The notes beneath the pieces are model-generated. The model searched no databases and was not told where the DNA came from. It was given only the letters and a program-made list of their open reading frames with translations. 64,000 nucleotides of DNA from Stenotrophomonas mori (GTDB lineage: Bacteria; Pseudomonadota; Gammaproteobacteria; Xanthomonadales; Xanthomonadaceae): assembly GCF_023556335.1 (NCBI RefSeq), contig NZ_JAIKTS010000005.1:62001-126000 (forward strand), given 5' to 3'. Shown in pieces: positions 40,611-51,867 of the stretch. Position 1 is the first letter of the stretch, and every line of letters starts with the position of its first letter. The translations under genes were made by a program, and so were the position numbers.

Positions 40611-40660
40611 GGCGGAGGAGCGGAGGATGGGACGCGCATTGTATCTCTTCATCAAGATGG

Positions 40661-40672
40661 ATGTATTTACAT
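40661..40672. promoter_or_regulatory. A+T-rich palindrome upstream of metF
   Basis: ATGTATTTACAT is a perfect 12-bp palindrome about 50 bases upstream of the metF start, in the only A+T-rich patch of the metF/APC divergent region. On the metF strand GATACAATG (about 40638-40646) downstream of it looks like a -10 box. It could be a regulator site for metF; no known consensus fits well. Confidence 0.4.
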
Positions 40673-40920
40673 GATTCCGGGCAGGCCGCTTCCGTCGTGT
40701 CCGGCCATGGCCGCCCGGCAGGCCCGGTGCCGGAGCGGTGGCAGGCGCGGGGCGCGATGAACACGGTGACGTGACAGGGCATGGCGGAAAATGCGGCCTG
40801 TCGCATCCTTGCCACGCCTTGGGCGTGGCCCTGCGTGCCATAGGTTGGGCTGACAGCCGGACCGGCCGCTGCCACCCTCGTTGCCGTGTCGATCCGGGCA
40901 CGCCGCCAGCCGGAGCCCCC

Positions 40921-42528
40921 ATGAATCCACCCAGCGCCATCCGCCGCGACGTCGGTCCCATCGCCCTGATGCTCACCGGACTGGGGTCGATCATCGGCTC
41001 GGGCTGGCTGTTCGGCGCCTGGCGCGCCGCGGGCCTGGCCGGGCCGGGAGCGATCTGGGCCTGGGTGCTCGGTGCGGCCATCATCCTCACCATCGCCCTG
41101 ACCTATGCCGAACTGGGGGCGATGTTCCCCGAATCCGGTGGCATGGTCCGCTACAGCCACTACTCCCACGGCTCGCTGGTGGGGTTCATCGCGGCCTGGG
41201 CCAACTGGATCGCGATCGTGTCGGTGATCCCGGTGGAAGCCGAGGCCTCGGTGCAGTACATGGCGTCCTGGCCCTGGCAGTGGGCCCAGGACCTGTACGT
41301 GCAGGCGCCGGGCGGGCACGGCGAACTCACCGTGCCCGGGCTGACGATCTCCGCGGCGCTGGTAGTGGTCTACTTCCTGCTCAACTACTGGAGCGTGAAG
41401 CTGTTCGCACGGTCCAACAGCATCATCACGGTGTTCAAGCTGGTGGTGCCGGCGCTGACCGCGGTGGCGTTGATCGCCAGCGGTTTCCATACCGGCAACT
41501 TCGCGGTCGGCCTGCACGGCGGCGACAGCCCGGTGCTGGACTTCTCGGCGATCCTGACCGCGATCGCCACCGCCGGCATCGTCTTCAGCTTCAACGGCTT
41601 CCAGAGCCCGGTGAACCTGGCCGGCGAGGCGCGCGACCCCGGGCGCAGCATCCCGATGGCGGTGGTCGGTTCGATCCTGCTGGCCACCGTGGTGTACGTG
41701 CTGCTGCAGGTGGCCTACCTGGGAGCGGTGCCGCCGGCGATGCTCGAGAAGGCCGGCTGGCACGGCATCGACTTCCGCTCGCCGTTCGCGCAGCTGGCAC
41801 TGATCGCCAACCTGCATTGGCTGGCGATGCTGCTCTATGTCGACGCCTTCGTCAGCCCCAGCGGCACCGGCATGACCTACACCGCGACCACCGCGCGGAT
41901 GATCTACGGCATGCAGCGCAACGGCACCGCGCCGGCGATCTTCGGCCAGGTGCACGCGCGCTGGGGCGTACCGCGCCCGGCGATGTGGCTGAACCTGGCG
42001 GTGTCCTTCCTGTTCCTGTTCTTCTTCCGTGGCTGGGGCACGCTGGCGGCGGTGATCTCGGTGGCGACGGTGATCTCGTACATGACCGGTCCGGTCAGTG
42101 CGATGTCGCTGCGGCGCACCGCGCCGGAACTGCAGCGCCCGCTGCGGGTGGCGGCGCTGCCGGTGCTGGCCGGCGTGGCCTTCGTGATGGCGACCGAACT
42201 GCTGTACTGGGCGCGCTGGCCGCTGACCGGGCAGATCATCCTGCTGATGCTGGTGGCGTTGCCGGTCTATTTCTACTACCAGGCAAAATCGGGGTGGCAC
42301 GACTTCGGCCGGCAGCTGAAGGGCGCGGGGTGGCTGGTCTGCTATCTGCCCACGCTGGCGCTGGTGTCGTGGCTGGGCAGCCGCACGTTCGGCGGCCGCG
42401 GTTACCTCAGCTACGGCTGGGACCTGGTGGTGGTGGCCGCGATCGGCCTCGTGTTCTATCTCTGGGGCGTGAACTCGGGCTGGCGCACGCCGTCGATCGA
42501 GCAGGCCGCACGCGGCTCCACGACGTAA
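40921..42528 (+). CDS. APC-superfamily amino acid permease
   Basis: The 535-residue protein has about 12-14 membrane helices and the APC fold. The unwound helix-1 motif GLGSIIGSGWLFGAW (about 20-34) is clear, then ALTYAELGAMFPESGGM in helix 2 and FSFNGFQSPVNLAGEARDPG in helix 6-7. It should symport an amino acid or related compound across the inner membrane; the substrate cannot be read. The ATG at 40921 gives MNPPSAIRRDVGPIAL. There is no partner gene; the DUF3228 gene follows on the same strand. Confidence 0.88.
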   Translation: MNPPSAIRRDVGPIALMLTGLGSIIGSGWLFGAWRAAGLAGPGAIWAWVLGAAIILTIALTYAELGAMFPESGGMVRYSHYSHGSLVGFIAAWANWIAIVSVIPVEAEASVQYMASWPWQWAQDLYVQAPGGHGELTVPGLTISAALVVVYFLLNYWSVKLFARSNSIITVFKLVVPALTAVALIASGFHTGNFAVGLHGGDSPVLDFSAILTAIATAGIVFSFNGFQSPVNLAGEARDPGRSIPMAVVGSILLATVVYVLLQVAYLGAVPPAMLEKAGWHGIDFRSPFAQLALIANLHWLAMLLYVDAFVSPSGTGMTYTATTARMIYGMQRNGTAPAIFGQVHARWGVPRPAMWLNLAVSFLFLFFFRGWGTLAAVISVATVISYMTGPVSAMSLRRTAPELQRPLRVAALPVLAGVAFVMATELLYWARWPLTGQIILLMLVALPVYFYYQAKSGWHDFGRQLKGAGWLVCYLPTLALVSWLGSRTFGGRGYLSYGWDLVVVAAIGLVFYLWGVNSGWRTPSIEQAARGSTT

Positions 42529-42606
42529 CGCGGGAGGCGGCGGGCACGCGCATGCCCGCCGCGCCGCGATGGCCGACAATGGCGGGGTTTCCCGACCGGT
42601 CAGGCC

Positions 42607-43161
42607 ATGTCCATCGTCCTCACGCCCTTCGCCCGCACCCGACTGTTCCCGCGCACGCCGCGCCCGAACACGGTCCGCGACTGCACGCCCGAACAGTTCG
42701 AGCGCTATCTCAACGAGCATGCGCCGCAGCAGGTGCTCGATGGCTATGCGCCGTTCTGCAAGCTGCACGTGCACCGCAACTGGACCTCCACCCGCTGCCT
42801 GACCATGCCGGTCACCGAGGACAACCGGCACCTGCTGCGTTCGGCCTACGAGGCGCGCACGCGCGAGGAACTGCCGGTGCTGGTGCGCTGGTTCGAAGGC
42901 GTGGATCCGCCGGTGGCCGACTACCTGGTGGCCATCCTCTACAGCCGCGCCCAGCTCGCCAGGGAAGGGGCGCCGATCGAGGCCGACTGGGGCGTGGTCG
43001 GCTGCCTGTACACCGCCGAGCCCGCCGAGATCCCGATGGCGCCGATCACCATGATGCGCAATGCGCTGGGCGTGGAGGAGGGCGGTTCCGGCGTGCCCAT
43101 CGACCGCGAGGCCTACCGCCGCGCGGTGGCGTTCTGGGAGGCGAACGCGAACTGGCGCTGA
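42607..43161 (+). CDS. DUF3228 family protein
   Basis: The 184-residue protein resembles DUF3228 proteins, which have no known function. It reads FERYLNEHAPQQVLDGYAPF, CKLHVHRNWTSTR, MPVTEDNRHLLRSAYEART then REELPVLVRWFEG, and ADWGVVGCLYTAEPAEIPM followed by APITMMRNALG. There is no signal peptide or membrane helix, so it should be cytosolic. It follows the APC permease gene by 78 bases and may be cotranscribed; its stop is 10 bases from the convergent DUF429-GNAT stop. Confidence 0.82.
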   Translation: MSIVLTPFARTRLFPRTPRPNTVRDCTPEQFERYLNEHAPQQVLDGYAPFCKLHVHRNWTSTRCLTMPVTEDNRHLLRSAYEARTREELPVLVRWFEGVDPPVADYLVAILYSRAQLAREGAPIEADWGVVGCLYTAEPAEIPMAPITMMRNALGVEEGGSGVPIDREAYRRAVAFWEANANWR

Positions 43162-43171
43162 GCGCGCCGGT

Positions 43172-44368
43172 TCAGGCCGTGGCCGGGTAGTCGATGGCCA
43201 GCCGCAGCATGTCCTTGTGCTGGATCCGGTCCTCCATCAGCGGGCCGTCGTAGTTGCGCAGGAAGAAGCCGCGGTCGACCTGGAATACACGGAAGCCGTG
43301 CCGCTGGTAGAACGCCAGCTGGTAGCCGAAGGCACCGGTGCCGACCTCCAGTCGCGCCGCGCCTTCGCGCCGGTACGTATCGATCACGTGGACCAGCAAC
43401 TGCGTGCCGAGGCCGTGCTGCTGTCGCGCCGGATCGACGGCGATGTTCATCAGCTCATGGACGCCGGGCGTCAGCGGCACGACCGCGCAGACCCCCGCGA
43501 CCTGCCCGCCGTGCAGCGCCGCGAAGCAGCGGGCGCCGGGCAGGTAGCCACGTACCTTCGATTCCGATGGATCGGCCAGCAGCAACAGGGCCAGGGGCAC
43601 CTGCTCCGGCGGGATCTCGGTGATGGCCGCGGTGTCGCGCGGCGCGGATGTGGATGCGAGTGCGGGTGCGGGCCGCAGCGGGCAGGCGATGAAACCCTCG
43701 CGGATGTGGCCATCCAGCGCGAACGGCGCCTGGCCGACCAGCTCGACCCCCTGCCGGTGCGCGGCGGCGATGGCCAGCCCCGCATAACCGGTGACCAGCG
43801 CCTGCAGCTGGTCATGGTTGGGCATCGACTGCAGCCGGGTGGGAAAGATGGCAAGCAGTGCGTCCAGGCGCTCGCGCAGGACCGGGGCGGTCGTCTTCGT
43901 CTTGGCGGGCAGCGGGGGCAGCCCGAGTGTGCGCCATGCCGCGAACGGAAAACTCTCCACCGCCACGCCCGAGGTGCTGTCCGGGTCGCGCAGCCGCGGC
44001 CAGCCCCGCTGTTCGAGACGGTCGAAGAACGCAATGGAGAAGGCCACGAACGGTGCGTAGTTCGCGGGCTTCACGTTGCCGGGAAGCCCGGTCTTGGCCG
44101 GCGTGTTGAGCCGCCGTTCGCAGAGCCGTGAGTGGACCAGGCCGTTGTCGGGCGACTTCCAGCCCTGGGGGCCGTCGATCAGCAGCAGGCCGGCGCCGAG
44201 ATCGCCGGCGAGTCCGGCGATGTGGTCGGCGAGGTGGTCGGGGTCCGGGGTGCCCTTCAGGGCGAGCGTGGGGAAACGGGCCGTCGCCGGGGTGTCATGG
44301 CCATCGAGCAGGGCGAGGCCGATATCCGCGTGCCGACGGTAGGCGAGGTCGATGGAAAGGACGCGCAT
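43172..44368 (-). CDS. DUF429 domain fused to a GNAT acetyltransferase domain
   Basis: Residues about 1-240 match DUF429, a predicted RNase-H-like nuclease fold: MRVLSIDLAYRRHADIGLAL, LLIDGPQGWKSPDNGLVHSR, RRLNTPAKTGLPG, VAVESFPFAAWR. Residues about 250-398 are a GNAT N-acetyltransferase with the acetyl-CoA loop QQHGLGTQLL and the motif-B part FYQRHGFRVFQ. The linker (about 232-248) is Ala/Ser/Thr-rich. Function of neither half is known here. No frameshift is needed to join them and codon usage is uniform, so the fusion looks genuine. The start at 44368 is the only ATG giving the DUF429 N-terminus. Confidence 0.82.
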   Translation of the reverse strand: MRVLSIDLAYRRHADIGLALLDGHDTPATARFPTLALKGTPDPDHLADHIAGLAGDLGAGLLLIDGPQGWKSPDNGLVHSRLCERRLNTPAKTGLPGNVKPANYAPFVAFSIAFFDRLEQRGWPRLRDPDSTSGVAVESFPFAAWRTLGLPPLPAKTKTTAPVLRERLDALLAIFPTRLQSMPNHDQLQALVTGYAGLAIAAAHRQGVELVGQAPFALDGHIREGFIACPLRPAPALASTSAPRDTAAITEIPPEQVPLALLLLADPSESKVRGYLPGARCFAALHGGQVAGVCAVVPLTPGVHELMNIAVDPARQQHGLGTQLLVHVIDTYRREGAARLEVGTGAFGYQLAFYQRHGFRVFQVDRGFFLRNYDGPLMEDRIQHKDMLRLAIDYPATA

Positions 44369-44469
44369 CTGCGGCTTCCTTGCAGAGGAGGGGCATCACG
44401 GAACCGCCGCCGCCGGACGTGGAAGGACGGCCGCCGCGGCGGCCGCCGTCCCCCGGTCCGCGGAGCCGG

Positions 44470-45930
<1,461 letters not shown>

Positions 45931-45948
45931 GTAAGGCTCCGGTGGTAT

Positions 45949-45962
45949 GCGAGCAGGCTCGC
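45949..45962 (-). promoter_or_regulatory. Hairpin between the SAH riboswitch and the ahcY RBS
   Basis: On the minus strand GCGAG-CCTG-CTCGC forms a 5-bp stem just upstream of the CCGGAG ribosome site of ahcY. It lies in the expression-platform position between the SAH aptamer and the start codon. It may compete with RBS exposure; this is inference. Confidence 0.45.
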
Positions 45963-45969
45963 GTTCGCC

Positions 45970-46092
45970 GGGCGCCGTTGTTGCATGCGGGGCCGTCCGA
46001 GCCTGGCCATGCGCGGGTGGTTCCCGCCGCTGCGCACCGTGCGGGTGCGGGCTGGGGGAAGGTCTCCGCGCGCTGGTCGCAGCGCCCCTCGG
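45970..46092 (-). ncRNA. SAH riboswitch
   Basis: The ahcY leader carries the conserved SAH-aptamer blocks in order on the minus strand: CCGAGGGGCGCTGCGACC (about 46092-46075), CCAGGCTCGGA (about 46000) and AACGGCGCCC (about 45979-45970). P1 pairs GGGCGC with GCGCCC, a compensatory change from the common GAGCGC/GCGCTC, and CCGAG pairs with CTCGG as the pseudoknot. These switches raise ahcY expression when S-adenosylhomocysteine accumulates. The 5' end lies just after the mapped promoter box. Confidence 0.92.
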
Positions 46093-46103
46093 TCGGGCCG
46101 CCG

Positions 46104-46131
46104 ATTATATCGCGTGCCGCCGCCGTCCCAA
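46104..46131 (-). promoter_or_regulatory. ahcY promoter
   Basis: On the minus strand TTGGGA (46131-46126) and a perfect TATAAT (46109-46104) are separated by 16 bases. Transcription would start near 46097, immediately before the SAH riboswitch. This fits the aptamer boundary very well. Confidence 0.8.
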
Positions 46132-46206
46132 CCAACGGCAGGGGAATCGTGCGGCCCGGATTGGTACCGTGGGCCGTTGTTCCGTTTTCCGTTCGAGAGG
46201 ATTTCC

Positions 46207-48705
46207 ATGACGATGAGGGCTTCCCGCCGTATCCGCCGGGCGCCGGCGCTGCTGGCTCTGTGTGCCGGCCTGCTGCTGGCGCCACCGGCCCTGTTGGCGG
46301 CCCCGCCGGACACCGCCGGCCAGCAGGCGCAGGGCTACCGCCTGCCATCGGCCGCGCTGCAGGCGGTGGTGGATGCGCCACGCGCACCGACGCTGCTGCT
46401 GTCGCCGCGCCGTGACCTGGCGGCGGTGCTGCAGACCCCGCCGTTGCCGTCCATCGCCCAGGTGGCGCAGCCGGAGCTGAAGCTGGCCGGCCTGCGCATC
46501 AACCCGAAGACCTTCTCCGACAGCCGCTTCTCCTTCGGCAGCGCGTTGTGGCTGATCGACACCGCCGAAGGCGCCAAGCGCCCGATCGACGGCCTGCCGC
46601 AGCCGCTGTCGGTCGCCTCGATGGCCTGGTCGCCGGACCAGCGCTACCTGGCCTTCAACCAGCTCGATCCGGCCAGCGGCCACAACGAGCTGTGGCTGGT
46701 GGACGTCGCGGCCGGCAGTGCACGGCGCATCGCCGAACGGCTGAACAGCGTGCTCGGCAAGGGCTACGCCTGGCTGCCGGACAGCGCCGGACTGCTGGTG
46801 ATGCAGCGGCCCGCCGGGCAGCCGGACGCGCCGGTGGACGACGGCATTCCGGCCGGGCCGGCGGTGCAGCAGACCGAGGCGGGGCAGGGCGTGCGCGCGG
46901 TGCGCACCTATCAGGACCTGCTGAAGAACGAACACGATGCCCGCCTGTTCGAGTACTACCTGCAGGCGCAGCCGGCGCGGGTGGCGATCAATGGCCAGGC
47001 CCGGCCGCTGGGCCCGGCCGGCATCTACCTGGGGCTGTCCTTCTCGCCCGACGGCGCCTACCTGCTCAGCCAACGGGTCGAACGGCCGTTCTCCTACGCG
47101 GTGCCGGTCAGCCGTTTTCCGCGCCGCATCGAGGTGCTCGACGCGGACGGGGCGCTGGTGCATGCGCTGGCGCGGCTGCCGCTGGTGGAAGGGCTGCCGA
47201 CCGGCAACGACGCCGTGCCCACCGGCGTGCGTTCGATCGGCTGGCGCGCCGATGCGCCGGCCAGCCTGGTCTGGGCCGAAGCGCAGGATGGCGGCGACCC
47301 GTCGCGCGATGCCCCGATCCGCGACGCGGTCATGGTGCAGGCGGCACCGTTCGACCGGCCGCCGCTGACCCTGGCGCGGCTGCAGTCGCGCTACAGCGGC
47401 ATCACCTGGGGCCGCGGCGATGTCGCGCTGCTGCGCGAGTACTGGTGGAAGACCCGCCAGGTGAAGGAGTGGCGGATCGCCCCGGACCATCCGGAACAGG
47501 CGGCGCAGCTGGTGTCCGAACGTTCCGCCGACGACCGCTATGGCGATCCGGGACAGCCGCTGCTGCAGCTCGACGACAAGGGCCGTGCACGGCTGCAGTT
47601 CACCGCCGACGGGCGCAGCTACTACCGGGTCGGCGACGGCGCCTCCGCCGAGGGCGACCGCCCGTTCCTGGACCGCGTCGCGCTGGAGGACGGCCGCAGC
47701 CAGCGCCTGTTCCATTCACAGGCGCCGTACTACGAGGTGCCGGTCGCGGTGACCGACGGCCCGGCGCCGCGGTTGCTGTTCAGCCGCGAATCCAACGACA
47801 CGCCGTCGGACCTGTACGTCCGCGCGCTGGACGGTGATGCGCCGGCGCGGGCGCTGACCGACACGCCGCATCCGCTGCCGCAGCTGCGCGGCGTGCGCAA
47901 GGAGCAGATCCGCTACACGCGCGAGGACGGCGTCGCGCTCACCGCCGACCTGCTGCTGCCGTCCGGCTACGACCCGAAGAAGGACGGCCCGCGGCCGACC
48001 CTGCTGTGGGCCTACCCGGCCGAGTTCAAGTCGGCCGACGACGCCAGCCAGGTGACCGGCTCGCCCTACCGCTTCAACGCGGTCGGCTACTGGGGGCCGG
48101 AAGCGTTCCTGGCGCGGGGTTACGTGGTGCTGAGCCGCCCGACCATGCCGATCGTCGGCGAAGGCGACACCGAGCCCAACGACACCTACATCCCGCAGCT
48201 GGTGGCCAGTGCCAGGGCCGCGGTGGACGAGGTGGTGCGCCGTGGCGTGGCCGACCGCGACCGCATCGCCGTGGGTGGACACTCCTATGGCGCGTTCATG
48301 ACCGCCAACCTGCTCGCGCACACCCGCCTGTTCAAGGCCGGCATCGCGCGCTCGGGCGCCTACAACCGCACGTTGACCCCGTTCGGCTTCCAGGCCGAGG
48401 AACGCAACTACTGGCAGGCCCAGGCCACCTACCTGGCGATGTCGCCGTTCAACCATGCCGGTGACATCAAGGACCCGATCCTGTTCATCCATGGCGCGGA
48501 CGACAACAATTCCGGGACCTTCCCGATCCAGAGCGAGCGCATGTTCGCCGCGGTCAAGGGCCTGGGCGGCACCGCGCGGCTGGTGATGCTGCCCAACGAA
48601 TCGCACGCCTACCGCGCGCGCGAATCGATCATGACCATGCTGGCCGAGAGCGAAGACTGGCTGGACCGCTGGCTGGGAGCGCCGACCGAACGCAAGCGCC
48701 GCTGA
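46207..48705 (+). CDS. Secreted S9 (prolyl oligopeptidase) family serine peptidase
   Basis: The 832-residue protein has a cleavable signal peptide (about 1-29, basic start then ALLALCAGLLLAPPALLAA), a beta-propeller-like region (about 40-560, with SPDQRYLAF and SPDGAYLLS repeats) and a C-terminal alpha/beta-hydrolase domain. The catalytic triad is visible: Ser693 in GGHSYGAF, Asp765 in HGADDNN and His800 in NESHAY. It resembles the glutamyl-endopeptidase-like S9 enzymes; exact specificity is not readable. GAGAGG lies 6 bases before the ATG at 46207. It is divergent from ahcY. Confidence 0.92.
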   Translation: MTMRASRRIRRAPALLALCAGLLLAPPALLAAPPDTAGQQAQGYRLPSAALQAVVDAPRAPTLLLSPRRDLAAVLQTPPLPSIAQVAQPELKLAGLRINPKTFSDSRFSFGSALWLIDTAEGAKRPIDGLPQPLSVASMAWSPDQRYLAFNQLDPASGHNELWLVDVAAGSARRIAERLNSVLGKGYAWLPDSAGLLVMQRPAGQPDAPVDDGIPAGPAVQQTEAGQGVRAVRTYQDLLKNEHDARLFEYYLQAQPARVAINGQARPLGPAGIYLGLSFSPDGAYLLSQRVERPFSYAVPVSRFPRRIEVLDADGALVHALARLPLVEGLPTGNDAVPTGVRSIGWRADAPASLVWAEAQDGGDPSRDAPIRDAVMVQAAPFDRPPLTLARLQSRYSGITWGRGDVALLREYWWKTRQVKEWRIAPDHPEQAAQLVSERSADDRYGDPGQPLLQLDDKGRARLQFTADGRSYYRVGDGASAEGDRPFLDRVALEDGRSQRLFHSQAPYYEVPVAVTDGPAPRLLFSRESNDTPSDLYVRALDGDAPARALTDTPHPLPQLRGVRKEQIRYTREDGVALTADLLLPSGYDPKKDGPRPTLLWAYPAEFKSADDASQVTGSPYRFNAVGYWGPEAFLARGYVVLSRPTMPIVGEGDTEPNDTYIPQLVASARAAVDEVVRRGVADRDRIAVGGHSYGAFMTANLLAHTRLFKAGIARSGAYNRTLTPFGFQAEERNYWQAQATYLAMSPFNHAGDIKDPILFIHGADDNNSGTFPIQSERMFAAVKGLGGTARLVMLPNESHAYRARESIMTMLAESEDWLDRWLGAPTERKRR

Positions 48706-48754
48706 GGTCGAGCCGGGCCGCGCCGGCGCCTGCCGCGCGGCCCGGAGGGTAACG

Positions 48755-48921
48755 CCCCAGCGGGGCGCGGCCCCGCTCTACAGGCGGGAAGACCCCGCGG
48801 CTCTGTAGCGCCGGGCCGTGCCCGGCGGGGCCTGGCCCGGCAATGCTTCAGCGGGGCGTGGCCCCGCTCTACGGGCGGGAAGACCTCGCGGCTCTGTAGC
48901 GCCGGGCCGTGCCCGGCGTGG
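48755..48921. repeat. REP block after the S9 peptidase gene
   Basis: Two copies of a 91-bp unit: stem AGCGGGGC...GCCCCGCTCTAC at 48759 and 48850, and stem GTAGCGCCGGGC...GCCCGGCG at 48805 and 48896. These are the same two palindromes as at 3685-4167 but with different linkers and order, giving CTAC-linker-GTAG pairs. The block lies between the peptidase stop and ppc. Confidence 0.85.
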
Positions 48922-49122
48922 CATTGGCGGTGCCGCGCGGGCGCTCGGTCCAGGCCACGGCATGACCCGGGCGGAGGTGTCTGCAGGCGGCGCGGGTGTC
49001 CGCGCGGACAGGGGGTGGACAAGGTGCAGATGCAACCAATCGCGCATTGGTGCACTGCAAAAATACGCCGGGCTTATCGGTTAGGCTTGGGGACTTTCCG
49101 CTCCCGAGGTTCCGCTTCCTGG
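48922..49122 (+). promoter_or_regulatory. ppc upstream region with a dyad
   Basis: A dyad at 49031-49054 reads TGCAACCAAT-CGCGC-ATTGGTGCA, two arms matching except one extra A. It lies about 70 bases before the ppc start and may be a regulator site. The A+T-rich stretch to its right (CTGCAAAAATACG, then TTATCGGTTAGG) is the likely promoter, but no -35/-10 pair is convincing. Confidence 0.4.
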
Positions 49123-51834
49123 ATGAACGAGTACCGCAGCAGCGCCGTCTTCGCCACGCCCGACCTGCCCCTGCGCGACGATGTGCGTCGCCTCGGTGCG
49201 ATGGTCGGCGATCTTCTGTCCGAACAGGTTTCCCCCGCGTTCCTCGATGAGGTGGAACAGGTGCGTACCGCGGCGATCGCGCGGCGCCAGGCCCAGGAGC
49301 CCCTGTCCACCCTCAGCACGCAGCTGGCCGGGCGCACGCCGCGCCAGGCCGAGGCGCTGGTGCGGGCATTCAGCACCTATTTCCACGTGGTGAACATCGC
49401 CGAGCGCGTGCACCGCATCCGCCGTCGCCGCGACTACCAGCGTGCCGGCACCAAGCGCCCGCAGCCGGAAGGCCTGCAGGATGCGCTGCAACAGCTCAAG
49501 GCGCAGGGCGTCACGCTGGAGGAGCTGGCGGACTGGCTGCCGCGCATCGACATCGAGCCGGTGTTCACCGCGCACCCCACCGAGGCCGTGCGCCGCGCGC
49601 TGCTGGAGAAGGAGCAGCTGATGGTGGCTAGCCTGGTGGACGACCTGGATGGCCAGCGCACGCCGGGCGAGCGCGCCGCGGATACGGCGCGGCTGCGCAT
49701 GGCGTTGACCGCGTCCTGGCAGACCGCCGACTTCACCCCGGTGCGGCCGAGCGTGGAGGACGAGCGCGAGCATGTCGGCTTCTACCTGACCCGCGTGCTG
49801 TACCGGGTGATGCCGGTGCTCTACGAATCGCTGGAACAGGCGCTGCTGGACACCTGGGGACGCGCGCTGCCGCTGCCGCGGCTGGTGCGCTTCGGCACCT
49901 GGGTCGGCGGCGACATGGACGGCAACCCCAACGTCGATGCGGCGACCATCACCGCCACCCTCAACGCGCAGCGCGATGCGGTGCTGGAACTGTACCTGCA
50001 GGACCTGCTCAAGCTTGCCAGCCTGCTCAGCCAGTCCACCGAGCTGGTGGAGGTCAGCGAGGCGGTGCGCGCGCGGGTCGCCGAGTACCAGGCCCTGCTG
50101 CCGGAGGTGCAGTCGCGCCCCCGCCACGCCGAGATGCCCTACCGGCTGCTCAACGACCGCATGCGCGCGCGCCTGCAGGCCACCCGCGAGGATGCCGCCG
50201 GCGCGTATGCGTCGCCGCAGGAGCTGATCGAGGACGTGCAGTTGATCCTGGACAGCCTGGCCGCCAACAAGGGCCGGCATGCCGGGTGGTTCTCGGTGCG
50301 CCGCCTGCTGTGGCGGGTGCGCAGCTTCGGCTTCCACCTGGCACGGCTGGACGTGCGCCAGGAGTCCAGCGTGCATGCACGCGCGCTGGCCGAGGTGCTG
50401 GGCGGGCAGGCGGCCTTCGACGCGCTCGACGCGGCCGCGCGGGCCCGGCTGCTGGCGCCGTACGCCGCCGGTGAGAGCGTCCTGCCCGCCGGCGACGATG
50501 ACGCCGGGCAGCGCCTGGACAAGGTCTTCGCCGCGCTCGCCGATGCCCACCGCCGGCATGGCGCCGATGCGCTGGGCAGCTACATCATCTCGATGGCGCA
50601 CGACCGCGGCGACGTGCTCGCGGTGCTGGCGCTGGCCCGGCGCGGCGGGCTGGTCGACGCGCAGGGCGCGGTGCCGCTGGACATCGCGCCGCTGTTCGAG
50701 ACGGTGGAGGACCTGCAGCACGGTACCGCGACCCTGTGCGATCTGCTGGCCGATCCGGTGTACCGGGCCCACCTGGCCGCGCGCGGCGACATGCAGATGG
50801 TGATGCTGGGTTATTCGGACAGCGGCAAGGACGGCGGCATCGCCGCTTCGCGCTGGGGCCTGCAGCAGGCCCAGGTGGCGCTGCTCGACGCCGCCGCCGC
50901 GCAGGGTGTGCGGCTGACCTTCTTCCACGGTCGCGGCGGTTCGATCAGCCGCGGCGGGACCAAGACCACGCACGCGGTGGACGCCTCGCCGCGCGGCAGC
51001 ATCGACGGCCGCCTGCGGGTGACCGAGCAGGGCGAGGTCATCCACCGCAAGTACGGCATCCGCGCGCTGGCGCTGCGCTCGCTGGAGCAGGCGGCCGGCG
51101 CGGTGCTGCGCGCCAGCCTGCGTCCGCGCGCGGCCGAGCCGCGCGAGCAGCGCTGGACGCCGGTGATGGACGTGGTGGCCGCGGAGAGCACGCAGCGCTA
51201 CCGCGCCTTCGTCGGCGATCCGCGGTTCATGGAGTATTTCCGCAATGCCACGCCGATCGACGTGATCGAGCGCATGACCCTGGGTTCGCGGCCGTCGCGG
51301 CGGCTTGGCGAGGATGCGGCGCTGTCCAACTTGCGCGCGATTCCGTGGGTGTTCGCCTGGAGCCAGGCGCGCGCGGTGATCCCGGGCTGGTTCGGCGTCG
51401 GCAGCGGCCTGCAGGCGGCGGTCGATGCGGGGCACGAGGACACGCTGCGCGAGATGGCGCACGACTGGCCGTTCTTCGCCACCTTCCTCGACGACATGGC
51501 GATGGTGCTGAGCAAGGGCGACCTGCACATCGCCGAACAGTTCTCGCGCCTGGCCGGACCGCTGCACGCGCACTTCTTCCCGCAGATCCGCGACGAGCTG
51601 CTGCTGACCGCCCACTGGGTCAAGCGCCTGAGCGGCCAGCAGGAGTTGCTGGAGCATGATCCGCGGCTGGCGCTGTCCATCCGCCTGCGCAATCCCTACA
51701 TCGACCCGATCAGCACCCTGCAGGTGGACCTGCTGCAGCGCTGGCGCGCCAGCGACCGCCAGGACGACGGCCTGCTGCGGGCACTGGTGGCCTGCGTCAA
51801 CGGCGTCTCGCAGGGCGTGCAGAACACCGGCTGA
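49123..51834 (+). CDS. ppc: Phosphoenolpyruvate carboxylase
   Basis: Ppc carboxylates PEP to oxaloacetate, replenishing the TCA cycle. The 903-residue protein has the catalytic histidine motif [12 protein letters not shown] (about 150-161), [23 protein letters not shown] with the active lysine, the glycine-arginine loop [13 protein letters not shown], and the C-terminal MRNPY-like RLRNPYIDP and VQNTG end. The ATG at 49123 gives [20 protein letters not shown], in keeping with xanthomonad enzymes; in-frame upstream starts are not supported. Key residues are intact. Confidence 0.97.
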   Translation: MNEYRSSAVFATPDLPLRDDVRRLGAMVGDLLSEQVSPAFLDEVEQVRTAAIARRQAQEPLSTLSTQLAGRTPRQAEALVRAFSTYFHVVNIAERVHRIRRRRDYQRAGTKRPQPEGLQDALQQLKAQGVTLEELADWLPRIDIEPVFTAHPTEAVRRALLEKEQLMVASLVDDLDGQRTPGERAADTARLRMALTASWQTADFTPVRPSVEDEREHVGFYLTRVLYRVMPVLYESLEQALLDTWGRALPLPRLVRFGTWVGGDMDGNPNVDAATITATLNAQRDAVLELYLQDLLKLASLLSQSTELVEVSEAVRARVAEYQALLPEVQSRPRHAEMPYRLLNDRMRARLQATREDAAGAYASPQELIEDVQLILDSLAANKGRHAGWFSVRRLLWRVRSFGFHLARLDVRQESSVHARALAEVLGGQAAFDALDAAARARLLAPYAAGESVLPAGDDDAGQRLDKVFAALADAHRRHGADALGSYIISMAHDRGDVLAVLALARRGGLVDAQGAVPLDIAPLFETVEDLQHGTATLCDLLADPVYRAHLAARGDMQMVMLGYSDSGKDGGIAASRWGLQQAQVALLDAAAAQGVRLTFFHGRGGSISRGGTKTTHAVDASPRGSIDGRLRVTEQGEVIHRKYGIRALALRSLEQAAGAVLRASLRPRAAEPREQRWTPVMDVVAAESTQRYRAFVGDPRFMEYFRNATPIDVIERMTLGSRPSRRLGEDAALSNLRAIPWVFAWSQARAVIPGWFGVGSGLQAAVDAGHEDTLREMAHDWPFFATFLDDMAMVLSKGDLHIAEQFSRLAGPLHAHFFPQIRDELLLTAHWVKRLSGQQELLEHDPRLALSIRLRNPYIDPISTLQVDLLQRWRASDRQDDGLLRALVACVNGVSQGVQNTG

Positions 51835-51867
51835 GGCGGCGGCCCCGGCGGGCGGTGCCGGCCGGGG

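Noticed and set aside
49031..49054. NtrC-type site in front of ppc
   Set aside because: The arms resemble TGCACCA/TGGTGCA, but the left arm has an extra base and the spacing is too long for NtrC; no sigma-54 -24/-12 pair was seen.
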